In this document: positions 8,701 to 16,268 of the stretch, one piece after another
Layout: each line of letters opens with the position of its first letter
Numbering within the stretch: the first letter of the stretch is position 1
Source of the DNA: Bacillus sp. FJAT-49711
GTDB taxonomy: Bacteria; Bacillota; Bacilli; Bacillales; Bacillaceae_C
Length of the DNA: 64,000 nt
Assembly: GCF_018343715.1 (NCBI RefSeq)
Contig: NZ_JAGYPL010000002.1
Span: 1,087,670-1,151,669 of the forward strand
Direction of reading: 5' to 3'
Notes under the pieces: model-generated
Databases searched by the model: none
What the model saw: the letters and a program-made list of their open reading frames with translations, nothing else
Told to the model about the DNA's origin: nothing
Position numbers and translations under genes: made by a program

Positions 8701-10622
8701 GTTATGAAAGCAATGGTGGCAGCACTGTTTCTTCTGAAAAAGTAAATTATGATGAGAAAGCTACGAAGCCAGCAAATCCGACAAAGACAGGCTATACGTT
8801 TGCTGGTTGGTATAGTGATGCGCTTTTCAAAAACTTGTATGACTTTCAAACGAATATCGTATCTGATGTAACGTTGTATGCCAAATGGACGATCAACGAA
8901 TACAACATAAGCTACGAAAGCAATGGTGGCAGCGGTGTTTCTTCTGAAAAAGTAAACTATGAGGAGAAAGCAACGAAGCCAGCTGATCCGACAAAGGCAG
9001 GCCATACGTTTGCGGGCTGGCATACAGATTCAAATCTAACTGACTTATACGATTTCAATACGCCAGTGCAAACAGCCATTACTCTATATGCCAAATGGTC
9101 GGTGAACGATTATCGAGTAGAGTTTGATACAAATGGCGGCAGCATTATTCCTGTTGAAAATGTTAAGTATAAAGGTAAAATAAGTGAGCCTAAAGCTCCG
9201 ACAAAAAAAGGATTCACCTTCGCTGGTTGGTTCAGTGACAAGCAGCTTTTACAAGAATTTAATTTCAATGAAGCAGTAACAAAGGATATGATAGTTTACG
9301 CGAAATGGGTTTCTTCTAATAGTAAAATTTCTTCTATTAAACTATCGAACAATGTGAAGCTATCACCTTCATTTAATGAAGGGATCTATACGTATGAAAC
9401 GAATGTTGACTATGATGTTGAGCAATTGACACTAACGTTTTCATTAGGAGATATAGCTTCTACTACCAAGGTCAATGGGAAAAAGATAAACAATGGAGAA
9501 AATACTATAACCATTCCACTTTCAGTTGGCACAAATTCAATCCAACTTGAGACAACTGCACCTGATGGGATTACGAAGACGACGTATAGTATACAAGTTA
9601 CACGTGCGAAAAAAGCAACATCAGAAACTGAAGTCGTCTATGTAGATGTCGTATCTGGGAATAGTGATGAAGTATTAGTTCAAACAAAAATAGAGCGTAC
9701 AACAGAAGTAGATGGAACAGTGAAGGATTCAGTTTCCTTTAATAAAGATAAAGCTAAAGAAGCAATGACAAAACTGAAAGATAAACAAGATAAAACGGCA
9801 AGTATTGTTATACCAGATCCGGAAAATAAAGTATCGGAAATTAATGTGACAGTACCAAATGATACGAGAAAGCTGTTAGCAGAAGAAAACGCGGCATTGC
9901 AAATTATGATGGAACATGCTCACATTCTTGTGCCAGAAGAATCGCTTGCTGATTTCGATGAAGAATTTTACTTCCGTGTCGTTCCTGTTAAAACTAAAGA
10001 AGAACAACAAATAATTGAGTCGGAAGCTAGGCAGGAACAATTGGTGAAGGATATTCTTGATCATAAGGATGCGCAAATTGAAGTACTTGGACACCCAATG
10101 AAAATTGAAACGAATATGCAAAATCATTTGGTGACACTAACTTTGCCGCTTCCAACAGATGATGAATTAACGAATGAGATTCTTGATAATCTTGTCATTT
10201 TTATTCAACATAGTGATGGTACACAGGAAGTAGTTCGTGGAAAATTAGTAGAGTATAAAAAGGGTATTAGGGGAATCCAATTTGATGTTCATAAGTTTTC
10301 CACTTTTACGGTTATGTACATGGAAGGTGCAGATGAATACTTCTCTGACCCACCAAAAAAAGATGACCAAATAGAAGATAATGACAAAGAAAAAATAGAA
10401 AAGTACGATCCAATTAAGGATAAAGAAGAAATAGTTAATCCACCTAAAAAGGATAATCCAAATAAAGATAATGATTCTAAGGATTCAGGAAAAACACCAA
10501 ATCAAGAAAAGAAACCATTACCTAACACTGCAACAAGCATATTGAACTGGATGTTTTTAGGAGGATTCTTAATCCTTGTGGGAGCCGTAGAGATGGCTAT
10601 ACGAAGAAAAAAATTGAATTAA
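5721..10622 (+). CDS. Large wall-anchored surface protein with GLUG and InlB B-repeats
   Basis: Secreted cell-wall protein of 1633 residues. A signal peptide covers about residues 1-27 (cleavage near HSEAA). Residues about 95-300 hold GLUG-type repeats (GGLVG, SYSTG/SYATG units). Residues about 350-1200 hold twelve Listeria-Bacteroides/InlB B-repeats, each ending LYAKW, eleven of them exactly 70 residues long. Residues about 1205-1300 are a cadherin-like beta-sandwich. After an uncharacterised acidic region and a Lys/Asp-rich linker comes an LPNTA sorting signal (1600-1604), a hydrophobic stretch and RRKK. LPNTA-type signals are associated with class D or other non-housekeeping sortases; no sortase gene is in the window. 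The start is supported by AAGGGA upstream and by the signal peptide. Likely role: adhesion or matrix contact. No enzyme domain is visible. Confidence 0.9.
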   Translation: MLRKISVWLICLMLFYMQLPPIHSEAAIVSMAGEGKKENPYIITTAEELNSVRNNLNAHYQLGNDIDISGYANWQPIGDGIHQFDGSFNGAGHVITGLKINDAGSREVLGLFGSIGYSGLIENIGLVDVIVNGNHGVGALAGFNHGMIKQSYSTGQVKGTAYVGGLVGDNSFNGVIENSYSTATVSGNNSIGGLVGQNDEFIQSSYASGHVSGVNFIGGLVGSNQGEETMNVATISNSYAAGDVAGQGWVGGLVGHNAEAQVINSYAIGKVTGSNNVGGLVGFRSWVAINASFYDKDTTGQTDTEKGTPKSTADMQKNSTFTNAGWDFNNTWGINPGGYPYLRAIPQIQYYHVGYDANGAMSGSVPVDGTNYKNGDHVIVHDNTGNLAKVGFQFVGWNTKADGSGIAYPPANMLEVGSENITLYAQWAIQNYKVEFKYFDDVKDDQFVRHNEKVNKPSDPQRTGYQFDGWYSDAEGTTPYDFDAKVISDLTLYAKWIINQYNVNFVSNGGSAVADVRVNYGDNVVSPKSPSKVGYTFAGWYSDSSLTTPYDFNKQVTSDVTLYAKWTINQYTVEFNSNGGEDVPNVKINHGNKVASPGTPSKDGYTFVNWYSDGLLTTLYDFNEPVTSNIKLYAKWNINKYLVVFNSNGGSTVASEIVNHNDKVIKPENPTKTGHIFDNWYIDTLFTNTYDFDLPIMDNTTLYAKWTIKQYTVRFESNGGNNVSDINVNFGDKATTPKAPSKLGHTFKGWYTNALLTELYDFQNNVASDMTLYAKWSINEYNISYESSGGSKVSSEKLNFEEKATKPADPTRTGYTFAGWYNDPLFKNLYDFQAKIVSDMTLYAKWTINEYNVSYESNGGSGISSEKVNYEEKATKPVDPTKKGYTFAGWYSDALFKNLYDFQTNIISDVKLYAKWTINEYNVSYESNGGSTASSEKVNYEEKATKPADPTRKGYTFSGWYSDELFTRPYDFQTKIVSDVTLYAKWTINEYKVSYESNGGSTVSSEKVNYDEKATKPANPTKTGYTFAGWYSDALFKNLYDFQTNIVSDVTLYAKWTINEYNISYESNGGSGVSSEKVNYEEKATKPADPTKAGHTFAGWHTDSNLTDLYDFNTPVQTAITLYAKWSVNDYRVEFDTNGGSIIPVENVKYKGKISEPKAPTKKGFTFAGWFSDKQLLQEFNFNEAVTKDMIVYAKWVSSNSKISSIKLSNNVKLSPSFNEGIYTYETNVDYDVEQLTLTFSLGDIASTTKVNGKKINNGENTITIPLSVGTNSIQLETTAPDGITKTTYSIQVTRAKKATSETEVVYVDVVSGNSDEVLVQTKIERTTEVDGTVKDSVSFNKDKAKEAMTKLKDKQDKTASIVIPDPENKVSEINVTVPNDTRKLLAEENAALQIMMEHAHILVPEESLADFDEEFYFRVVPVKTKEEQQIIESEARQEQLVKDILDHKDAQIEVLGHPMKIETNMQNHLVTLTLPLPTDDELTNEILDNLVIFIQHSDGTQEVVRGKLVEYKKGIRGIQFDVHKFSTFTVMYMEGADEYFSDPPKKDDQIEDNDKEKIEKYDPIKDKEEIVNPPKKDNPNKDNDSKDSGKTPNQEKKPLPNTATSILNWMFLGGFLILVGAVEMAIRRKKLN
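7014..9323 (+). repeat. Eleven tandem 210-bp coding repeats
   Basis: Eleven consecutive in-frame 210-bp units encode the 70-residue InlB B-repeats. Units around 8050-9100 are nearly identical at the DNA level (for example the AGCTATGAAAGCAATGG block), while the outer units are diverged. This pattern points to recent duplication or homogenisation in the centre, and copy number may vary between strains or be misassembled from short reads. Confidence 0.9.
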
Positions 10623-10628
10623 CAATCA

Positions 10629-10668
10629 TGCCGGGCAAATCCTTTTCTTAATTAGGAGGTGCCTGGCA
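10629..10668. repeat. REP-like hairpin fragment after the surface protein gene
   Basis: TGCCGGGCA at 10629-10637 and TGCCTGGCA at 10660-10668 flank a short stem (TCCT/AGGA). The GTGCCTGGCA core matches the RAYT-associated palindromes at the window start. It sits just after the surface protein stop and may act as its 3' hairpin, although no T-run follows. Confidence 0.6.
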
Positions 10669-10740
10669 AGTAAAATAAGCATTTATACCTATTCATTCAT
10701 ATTTGGTTCAGTACGATTATATAGTTGAGAATACCCATAA

Positions 10741-10862
10741 ATCGTACGAATTGGCAAAATTTCTGAAAAGTGATGACGCAAAACTAGAGGGGCTAAGGTC
10801 ATGTGATTATGCCAGCCAGTTTCCGAATACGACATCCGACGATTTATGAATTGCGGAGGATG
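10741..10862 (+). ncRNA. Cyclic di-GMP-I (GEMM-I) riboswitch and its expression platform
   Basis: The aptamer runs from 10741 to about 10833. Visible parts: P1 TCGTA (10742-10746) pairing with TACGA (10828-10832); GGCAAA at the first junction; an arm capped by a GAAA tetraloop (CUGAAAAG); the conserved GACGCAAA (10774-10781); AAACT (10780-10784) pairing with AGTTT at 10818-10822; GGCTAAGG; CCAGCC; and CCGA. These match the known class I c-di-GMP aptamer layout. Downstream, CATCC (10833-10837) can pair with GGATG (10858-10862), or TCCG with CGGA. Either would cover the GGAGGA ribosome site of the next ORF, which suggests translational control. No intrinsic terminator lies between the aptamer and the ORF. 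Confidence 0.85.
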
Positions 10863-10870
10863 GATATTGG

Positions 10871-11038
10871 ATGAAGAGGTTATATTTTAGAATCAGGTAT
10901 TATTGGCATTTTATGAAATCGAGAGAGTTGGCAGTTCTAATCCCTGATTGCTTGGATGCTTGCTACAAAGAAAGATTAGAAATGAAAAAGAGACATCATG
11001 AACAAGCATACACAAACTTCAGCAACTTTTCATCATAG
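10871..11038 (+). CDS. 55-residue hypothetical protein under the c-di-GMP riboswitch
   Basis: Small ORF from ATG 10871 to TAG 11038. The ribosome site GGAGGA (10855-10860) lies ten bases upstream and falls inside the riboswitch expression platform. The protein is basic and aromatic-rich at the N-terminus (MKRLYFRIRYYWHFMK), has two cysteines in a PDCLDAC stretch, then a charged stretch with KKRHHEQ. There is no signal peptide or membrane segment. I do not recognise a family. Its own terminator follows at 11064, so it appears to be the only gene controlled by this riboswitch. It is shorter than the usual ORF-calling cut-off and easily missed. Riboswitch, ribosome site, ORF and terminator in correct order argue that it is real. 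Confidence 0.72.
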   Translation: MKRLYFRIRYYWHFMKSRELAVLIPDCLDACYKERLEMKKRHHEQAYTNFSNFSS

Positions 11039-11063
11039 CTTGAATGTTTCTTTCCAATATAAA

Positions 11064-11094
11064 GGCGAAGGCACTCCAGCTTTCGTCTTTTTTT
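11064..11094 (+). terminator. Intrinsic terminator of the 55-residue ORF
   Basis: GGCGAAGGC pairs with GCTTTCGTC (two G-U pairs) around ACTCCA, followed by a T-run. It separates the riboswitch-controlled ORF from tagU. Confidence 0.8.
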
Positions 11095-11186
11095 GTAGAA
11101 ACGTAATATCCCTGGTAGAATAAAGAAGAAAATGAGGTTTTTATCGTTTTATCTTCCTACTCTTGAAAATTTCTAAATATATACTA

Positions 11187-11216
11187 TTGTAATGGTTAAT
11201 AGAGAATGAGTATAAT
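11187..11216 (+). promoter_or_regulatory. Probable SigA promoter of tagU
   Basis: TTGTAA (11187-11192), an 18-base spacer and a perfect TATAAT (11211-11216), about 80 bases before the chosen start. Confidence 0.6.
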
Positions 11217-11296
11217 ATAGATTGTTGTAACTTTTGTATATAATCAACGTCTATTATAGTATGGCATCTAAAGCGTATTATGGGAGAGGGAAAAAC

Positions 11297-12226
11297 ATGG
11301 GTCGACATAAACCGAAAAAGAAGAGAAAAGGATTAAAAATATTCCTTATTGTTTTACTTGTACTTGTAGCTGGTGTTGTGGCATACGGTTATTCCATTTA
11401 TCATAATCTTTCTAAAGCAGCTAATGCGGTTCATAGTCCGATTGACCGTACTCCGGAAGTTAAGCGTCCTGCGGATTTAGAACTTGGTAAGAAAGAACCA
11501 TTTTCAGTATTGATGCTTGGAGTAGATGAGCGTGCAGGTGATAAAGGCCGTTCGGATACAATGATTGTTTTAACTGTTAATCCTAAGACTAAGTCTATGG
11601 ACATGCTAAGTATTCCACGTGATACCCGAGTGGAGATTGTCGGAAATGGAACGGTAGAAAAAATTAACCATGCTTATGCGCGTGGCGGCGTTGAAATGTC
11701 GATGAATACTGTCGAAAAATTCCTCGATATTCCAATTGATTATTATGTAAAGATGAATATGGAAGGTTTCCAAGAAATTGTTGATGCAGTCGGTGGTGTG
11801 ACAGTTAACAATGATCTTGACTTTACTCAAGATGGACACCACTTTACCGTTGGTGAACTCAACCTTAATGGTAAAGAAGCGTTAAGCTACGCACGTATGC
11901 GGAAAAATGATGCACGCGGCGATTTTGGTCGACAATTGCGCCAACGTCAAGTTATTCAAGGAGTCATCAATAAAGGTGCCAATATTTCAGCCCTTTGGAA
12001 ATATGATGATGTTCTAAAAGCATTAAGTAAAAATGTTGAAACGAATATTTCGTTTGATGAAATGAAATCTATACAAAAAAATTACACGGATGCCCGTCAC
12101 AGTATCGACCAGATTCAAATTGAGGGTAGCGGAGCCACCATCGATGGACTATGGTACTATGTAGTTCCTGATGAGGAACGAGTGAAGGTTCAAGATAGGT
12201 TGAAAGAGCATTTGGAACTAAAATAA
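11297..12226 (+). CDS. tagU: LytR-CpsA-Psr family wall-polymer ligase, TagU-like
   Basis: Extracytoplasmic membrane-anchored enzyme of 309 residues that transfers undecaprenyl-linked anionic polymers such as wall teichoic acid to peptidoglycan. A Lys/Arg-rich start precedes one membrane helix (about residues 14-34). The LCP catalytic features are present: VLMLGVDERAGDKGRSDT (D77, R79, R85, D87) and IPRDTR (R108). The C-terminal half resembles B. subtilis TagU/LytR closely as I recall it (RGDFGRQ, RQRQVIQG, NKGANIS). The ATG at 11297 follows GGGAGAGGG; an in-frame ATG at 11234 has no ribosome site and would disrupt the membrane anchor. It is monocistronic with a promoter at 11187 and a terminator at 12233. 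Confidence 0.9.
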   Translation: MGRHKPKKKRKGLKIFLIVLLVLVAGVVAYGYSIYHNLSKAANAVHSPIDRTPEVKRPADLELGKKEPFSVLMLGVDERAGDKGRSDTMIVLTVNPKTKSMDMLSIPRDTRVEIVGNGTVEKINHAYARGGVEMSMNTVEKFLDIPIDYYVKMNMEGFQEIVDAVGGVTVNNDLDFTQDGHHFTVGELNLNGKEALSYARMRKNDARGDFGRQLRQRQVIQGVINKGANISALWKYDDVLKALSKNVETNISFDEMKSIQKNYTDARHSIDQIQIEGSGATIDGLWYYVVPDEERVKVQDRLKEHLELK

Positions 12227-12232
12227 AAAAAG

Positions 12233-12265
12233 AAAGCGTCGGGACTTTGGGGTCTCGGCGCTTTT
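12233..12265 (+). terminator. Intrinsic terminator of tagU
   Basis: AAAGCGTCGGGAC pairs with GTCTCGGCGCTTT (with G-U pairs), followed by TTT. Confidence 0.8.
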
Positions 12266-12497
12266 ACTATATCCAATAGGATGATGCATTGATTATTATT
12301 CATGTTGAACTACAAAGTTATAACAAAGATAATTTTCACAAGCATATGTATCAATATTTTAGTTGTTGTAAAAGAGGCATAGAAATCCGATTAAGCTGAT
12401 TCTTAAAAAGAAAGGGATTAGAGCTAATAATAATGCTTATTTTATTGACTATAGTAAGAGTTTCATTTAAATTAACTTGCTCCCTTTGTAAGTAATG

Positions 12498-13040
12498 TTA
12501 GTCTTCCTCGATTAAATACATAATCGAACTGTACACATATGCCAAATGATCATGGAATCCCCAACCGATGCCCTCCGTATTCCTTACTACATTATTTAAT
12601 CTATCTCCTAATAATGGAATATATTCTTCATGTTCCTCGCAGGTCTGAATTACTTTTTCATACATCGTTGCTAAGCTTGAATAAAAGCTTTCATTTATAT
12701 CTCCAAAAGAATTCGTAAAATCCACACCTTGTTCAATATAGAAAAGCATTAGTTCCGTTGTATTTAAATCATCATTTGTCATCTTTTTGAAGTCAGAGAT
12801 GGCTTTTTTCGCTATGTTTAGACGTAGCTTGCCATATCCTCTATCTGGAAAAAACTCATTTTTAATGTCCTTCTTGGCCTTTTCAAAAAGTGAATCAAGC
12901 GCACCTTATCCAAGAAACTTTACAGAAAGAAATGATTGAACATCTTTATTCATTTTATAAAGATCAGCAATTAACTGAATAAGATCCTTTTTCTCGTATT
13001 CTTTAAGTTGTTTTTTCAAATCAGCGACCTTGAGTTTCAT
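12498..13040 (-). pseudogene. DUF6155-like gene interrupted by an in-frame TAA
   Basis: Reading the minus strand from ATG 13040 gives a 180-codon frame broken only by TAA at 12906-12908 (codon 45), right after SVKFLG. Reading through, the frame continues as GALDSLFEKAKKD, then FFPDRGYGKLRL, and ends at 12498. From memory the whole product resembles the DUF6155 family of Bacillus. TAA could arise from GAA, CAA or AAA by one substitution. The upstream ribosome site (AAGGAAGGTG) is intact. An ATG at 12782 could give a 94-residue C-terminal piece, but no good ribosome site precedes it. Likely a recent nonsense allele, a sequencing error, or rarely a read-through gene. The function of the family is unknown. 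Confidence 0.82.
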
Positions 13041-13042
13041 TT

Positions 13043-13070
13043 TTGCACCTTCCTTATAAAATGCTATACT
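13043..13070 (+). promoter_or_regulatory. Possible promoter of the primase-helicase gene
   Basis: TTGCAC (13043-13048), 16 bases, TATACT (13065-13070). The broken DUF6155 gene is divergent and its start lies three bases away, so this region also holds its ribosome site. A second TATAAT at 13078-13083 is an alternative -10. Confidence 0.45.
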
Positions 13071-13118
13071 TTTTGGCTATAATGTTATTATACAAATTTT
13101 TACTCAGGGGTATATAGA

Positions 13119-15407
13119 ATGAAAGAGTTTGAACGTCTTAAAAACGAAAATCGATATCTTAAACATTTGCTGATCAGGATGATGCATCAACAATCACCAA
13201 TTGACCCTATCAAAATATTAACGAAACAATCCATTATGAATGAAAGAATAGAACTGTTAATGGATATATTTAAAGGGCGAACAGATACGTATGCATTGAG
13301 ATGGGAATCGAAATCTGGAGGCAGGGGATATACGCCAGCATGTGCACTTGAATGGCAGAAGCCGGTTTGTCAAAAGCCCATCATTAAATGCAACGCATGT
13401 CAGCATAGGAAGTTGTTGCCGCTGTCGGACCACGTAATTTTTGAACATTTGGAAGGTAAAAAGACTGTTGGAATTTATCCTTTGTTAAAGGACGGTACTT
13501 GTTGGTTTTTAGCGGTTGATTTTGATAAAAGTCAGTGGCAGTCCGATGTGTTATCTTTCATAAAAACATGTAAATCGGTAAAAGTTCCATTTCATATTGA
13601 GAGGTCCAGATCCGGAAATGGAGCACATGTGTGGATTTTTTTCTCATCCGCCATTTCTGCAACAACAGCTAGAAAATTAGGCATGACGCTGTTAAGAAAA
13701 ACAAAAGAAAAAGATGCAAGTTTCCAGTTGGAGTCCTTTGATCGATTATTCCGAAATCAAGATACTTTAGCAGATAAAGATTTTGGCAACCTTATAGCAT
13801 TGCCTCTTCAAAAGAAACCTGCGCAAAATAGGAATAGTTTATTTGTTAATGAAAATTTTATTCCATATCCTGATCAATGGTTATATTTATCAACTGTTCG
13901 AAAAATGACGATACAAGAGGTAAACGAAATTATCTATTCTGATAAAGGAAACACTGTATATGACGTGAAAGATACTCTTTACCAGCCAGAAAAGATACAA
14001 GTTGAATTAAAGAATGGAATTTACGTCAACAAAGCTGGACTACCTCCTTCATTATTATCCGATATCGCTGCCATTGCATCATTTACAAATCCAGAGTTTT
14101 ATCGTGCTCAAAGAAGAAGATTTTCAACGTATGGGATACCTAGGATGATAAATTGCGCGAGCGATGAGTTGGAACATTTGATTTTGCCACGTGGTTGTTT
14201 AAAAGAATTGCTAGAGCTTTGTGATAAACATTCAATTAATCTGGAGATTGTTAACCATACATTTGATGGTGAAATGATTGAAGCAAATTTCCATGGGAAG
14301 TTAACCTCCCAACAAGATGAAGTAGTAAGGACGATGATAGAAAATGATTATGGAACACTGTCTGCAACGACAGGGTTTGGTAAGACGGTTGTAGCTGCTG
14401 CGATGATTGCAAATCGAAAAGTAAATACATTGATCATCGTCCACCGAACTCAGCTAATAAACCAATGGGTTGAAAAGTTGGCGACTTTTTTGAATGTTTC
14501 TTCAAAGGAAATTGGACAAATTGGTGGAGGGAAGAATCATATTACAGGGAAAATAGATGTTGCCACGATTCAAAGTTTGAATTATGGCGGTCAGTTGAAA
14601 TCTTTCATCACCCAATATGGGCAGATTATTATAGATGAATGTCATATTATTTCGGCTATTACTTTTGAACAAGTGTTAAAGCAAATACGACCGAAATATG
14701 TTTTTGGTTTGACAGCTACACCAAAGAGAAAAGACGGTATGGGTCCGATTATTACGATGCAATGCGGACCAATTTATTATAAAATAGATGCAAAAATGCA
14801 GGCGAAAATACGACCGTTTGGTCACAGATTGATTACGAGAAGTACGAACTTTAATACTAAACAAACTGAGTTTCAGAAAATTTATGGGGAACTTTCTTTA
14901 GATTCTAAGAGGAATCATTTAATTTTTGACGATGTACTAAAAGCACTGGAGACAGGAAGGTCACCAATCATATTAACGGAGCGTTTAGAGCACTTGGATT
15001 TATTGAAAAAGCAATTTCGAGGATTTGCCAAAAACATCATTATCTTATCAGGAAATATGAAGAAAAAGGATCAGAAAAAAGAACTTGAGAGATTATCTTA
15101 TATTCCTGAAAATGAGGAGCGACTTATAATCGCAACGGGGAAATATATAGGTGAAGGCTTTGATGATGCTCGCCTCGATACTTTATTTTTGACGATGCCA
15201 ATTTCCTGGAAAGGAACTTTACAGCAATACGTTGGCCGTCTTCATCGAGATCATGATCAAAAACAAGAAGTCCAAGTTTATGATTATGTGGATGAGAATG
15301 TGCCGATGTTAAAAGCAATGTTTGACAAGCGTCTTGCTGGATATAAAGGGATGGGATATGTAACTGGTAATGAAAAAAGTACTTCCGAGCAAATGAGATT
15401 GTTTTAA
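13119..15407 (+). CDS. TOTE-type archaeo-eukaryotic primase fused to SF2 helicase
   Basis: Cytoplasmic nucleic-acid enzyme of 762 residues. The N-terminal part carries a possible zinc knuckle (C75, C84, C91, C94) and an archaeo-eukaryotic primase core with the metal-binding pair D134/D136 in LAVDFDKSQW and the SGNGAH motif (H170). The C-terminal half is an SF2 helicase: Walker A in TGFGKTVVA (about residue 418), DECH box in IIDECHII, TATPKRKDG, GEGFDDARLD, and the arginine-finger motif QYVGRLHRD. This matches proteins named as TOTE conflict-system primases, which are thought to act in defence or repair. Here it stands alone, with no nuclease, methylase or peptidase partner next to it. The ribosome site (CAGGGG) is modest. 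Whether it serves defence or housekeeping repair cannot be told from sequence. Confidence 0.85.
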   Translation: MKEFERLKNENRYLKHLLIRMMHQQSPIDPIKILTKQSIMNERIELLMDIFKGRTDTYALRWESKSGGRGYTPACALEWQKPVCQKPIIKCNACQHRKLLPLSDHVIFEHLEGKKTVGIYPLLKDGTCWFLAVDFDKSQWQSDVLSFIKTCKSVKVPFHIERSRSGNGAHVWIFFSSAISATTARKLGMTLLRKTKEKDASFQLESFDRLFRNQDTLADKDFGNLIALPLQKKPAQNRNSLFVNENFIPYPDQWLYLSTVRKMTIQEVNEIIYSDKGNTVYDVKDTLYQPEKIQVELKNGIYVNKAGLPPSLLSDIAAIASFTNPEFYRAQRRRFSTYGIPRMINCASDELEHLILPRGCLKELLELCDKHSINLEIVNHTFDGEMIEANFHGKLTSQQDEVVRTMIENDYGTLSATTGFGKTVVAAAMIANRKVNTLIIVHRTQLINQWVEKLATFLNVSSKEIGQIGGGKNHITGKIDVATIQSLNYGGQLKSFITQYGQIIIDECHIISAITFEQVLKQIRPKYVFGLTATPKRKDGMGPIITMQCGPIYYKIDAKMQAKIRPFGHRLITRSTNFNTKQTEFQKIYGELSLDSKRNHLIFDDVLKALETGRSPIILTERLEHLDLLKKQFRGFAKNIIILSGNMKKKDQKKELERLSYIPENEERLIIATGKYIGEGFDDARLDTLFLTMPISWKGTLQQYVGRLHRDHDQKQEVQVYDYVDENVPMLKAMFDKRLAGYKGMGYVTGNEKSTSEQMRLF

Positions 15408-15413
15408 AAGCAA

Positions 15414-15452
15414 AACCCATTCAGCGCGTTCCTATCACGCTCCGAATGGGTT
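15414..15452 (-). terminator. Terminator of the ECF operon, overlapping the ecfT stop
   Basis: AACCCATTC (15414-15422) and GAATGGGTT (15444-15452) form a perfect stem. On the minus strand a T-rich stretch follows. The last codons of ecfT lie inside the hairpin. On the plus strand no T-run follows, so helicase transcripts may not stop here efficiently. Confidence 0.75.
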
Positions 15453-16268
15453 ATAAAATCGACTTCCGTCATAATACGTAATAATCATTGAAAGTACGAA
15501 CGCAATCCCCACTAAAACAAGGGCAATGTAATCAATCCGTTTAAATGGTCTCTCGCTGTACCAAGAGCGCTTTTTATTTTTTCCAAATCCGCGCAGTTCC
15601 ATGGCATTGCTGATCACTTCGATTCGATCTAGGCTTGATAGAATCAACGGAATAATGATGGATGCCATGTTTTTAATACGCTTTCCAATCTTTTCTTTTC
15701 GGGACATGTCGATTCCGCGAGCTTGCTGGGCGATGGCGATATTGCGGAAGTCGCGCTGAATGTCAGGGATGTAGCGTAAGGATAGTGCAACAGCGTACGA
15801 AATGCGGTAGCTTACTCCGATTTTATTCAATGAAGCCGCAAATTCGCTTGGATTTGTCGTGACAATAAATAAAAGTGCTGCTGGAATGATCGTAAAATAT
15901 TTAATCGTTATATTAAACTGGTAAAAAAGCTGCTCCCACGTTACGTTATACCTTCCAACAATCTCAAATAGCACATGGCTTGTCCCATAAATTTTTACCC
16001 CTTCTTGTGGTGAAAAAATATAGATAGCGATATTGTTGAGTAGTAAAAATGCTAATATAAAAATCAAAACAAATGAAATTTCTCTTACTTTTACTTGTGA
16101 AGCGATAAAAATAGCGATGCTTGCGACAAATAAAAATAAAAGAACTCTTGTATCGTACGTAAGCATGGCGGCAGTTGACCACAAAACAAAGCAAATGAGT
16201 TTCGTTGCACCTGTCAGCCGATGAATAGGCGAAGGGCGCTCAATATATGCAAGCATCTCTACTGCCAT
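15435..16268 (-). CDS. ECF transporter transmembrane subunit EcfT
   Basis: Integral membrane protein of 277 residues that couples the ATPases to the substrate-binding S component. It has several hydrophobic segments and the two diagnostic Ala-Arg-Gly type coupling helices (AQQARGIDM near residue 183 and AMELRGFGK near residue 223). Its start overlaps the upstream ATPase gene by ten bases, with AGGGGGTG as ribosome site. Last gene of the Met T-box operon. Confidence 0.9.
   Translation of the reverse strand: MAVEMLAYIERPSPIHRLTGATKLICFVLWSTAAMLTYDTRVLLFLFVASIAIFIASQVKVREISFVLIFILAFLLLNNIAIYIFSPQEGVKIYGTSHVLFEIVGRYNVTWEQLFYQFNITIKYFTIIPAALLFIVTTNPSEFAASLNKIGVSYRISYAVALSLRYIPDIQRDFRNIAIAQQARGIDMSRKEKIGKRIKNMASIIIPLILSSLDRIEVISNAMELRGFGKNKKRSWYSERPFKRIDYIALVLVGIAFVLSMIITYYDGSRFYNPFGA

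Noticed and set aside
8664-9023. Minus-strand ORF inside the InlB repeats
   Set aside because: It is a repeat-driven shadow of the surface protein frame with no ribosome site and no recognisable protein character.
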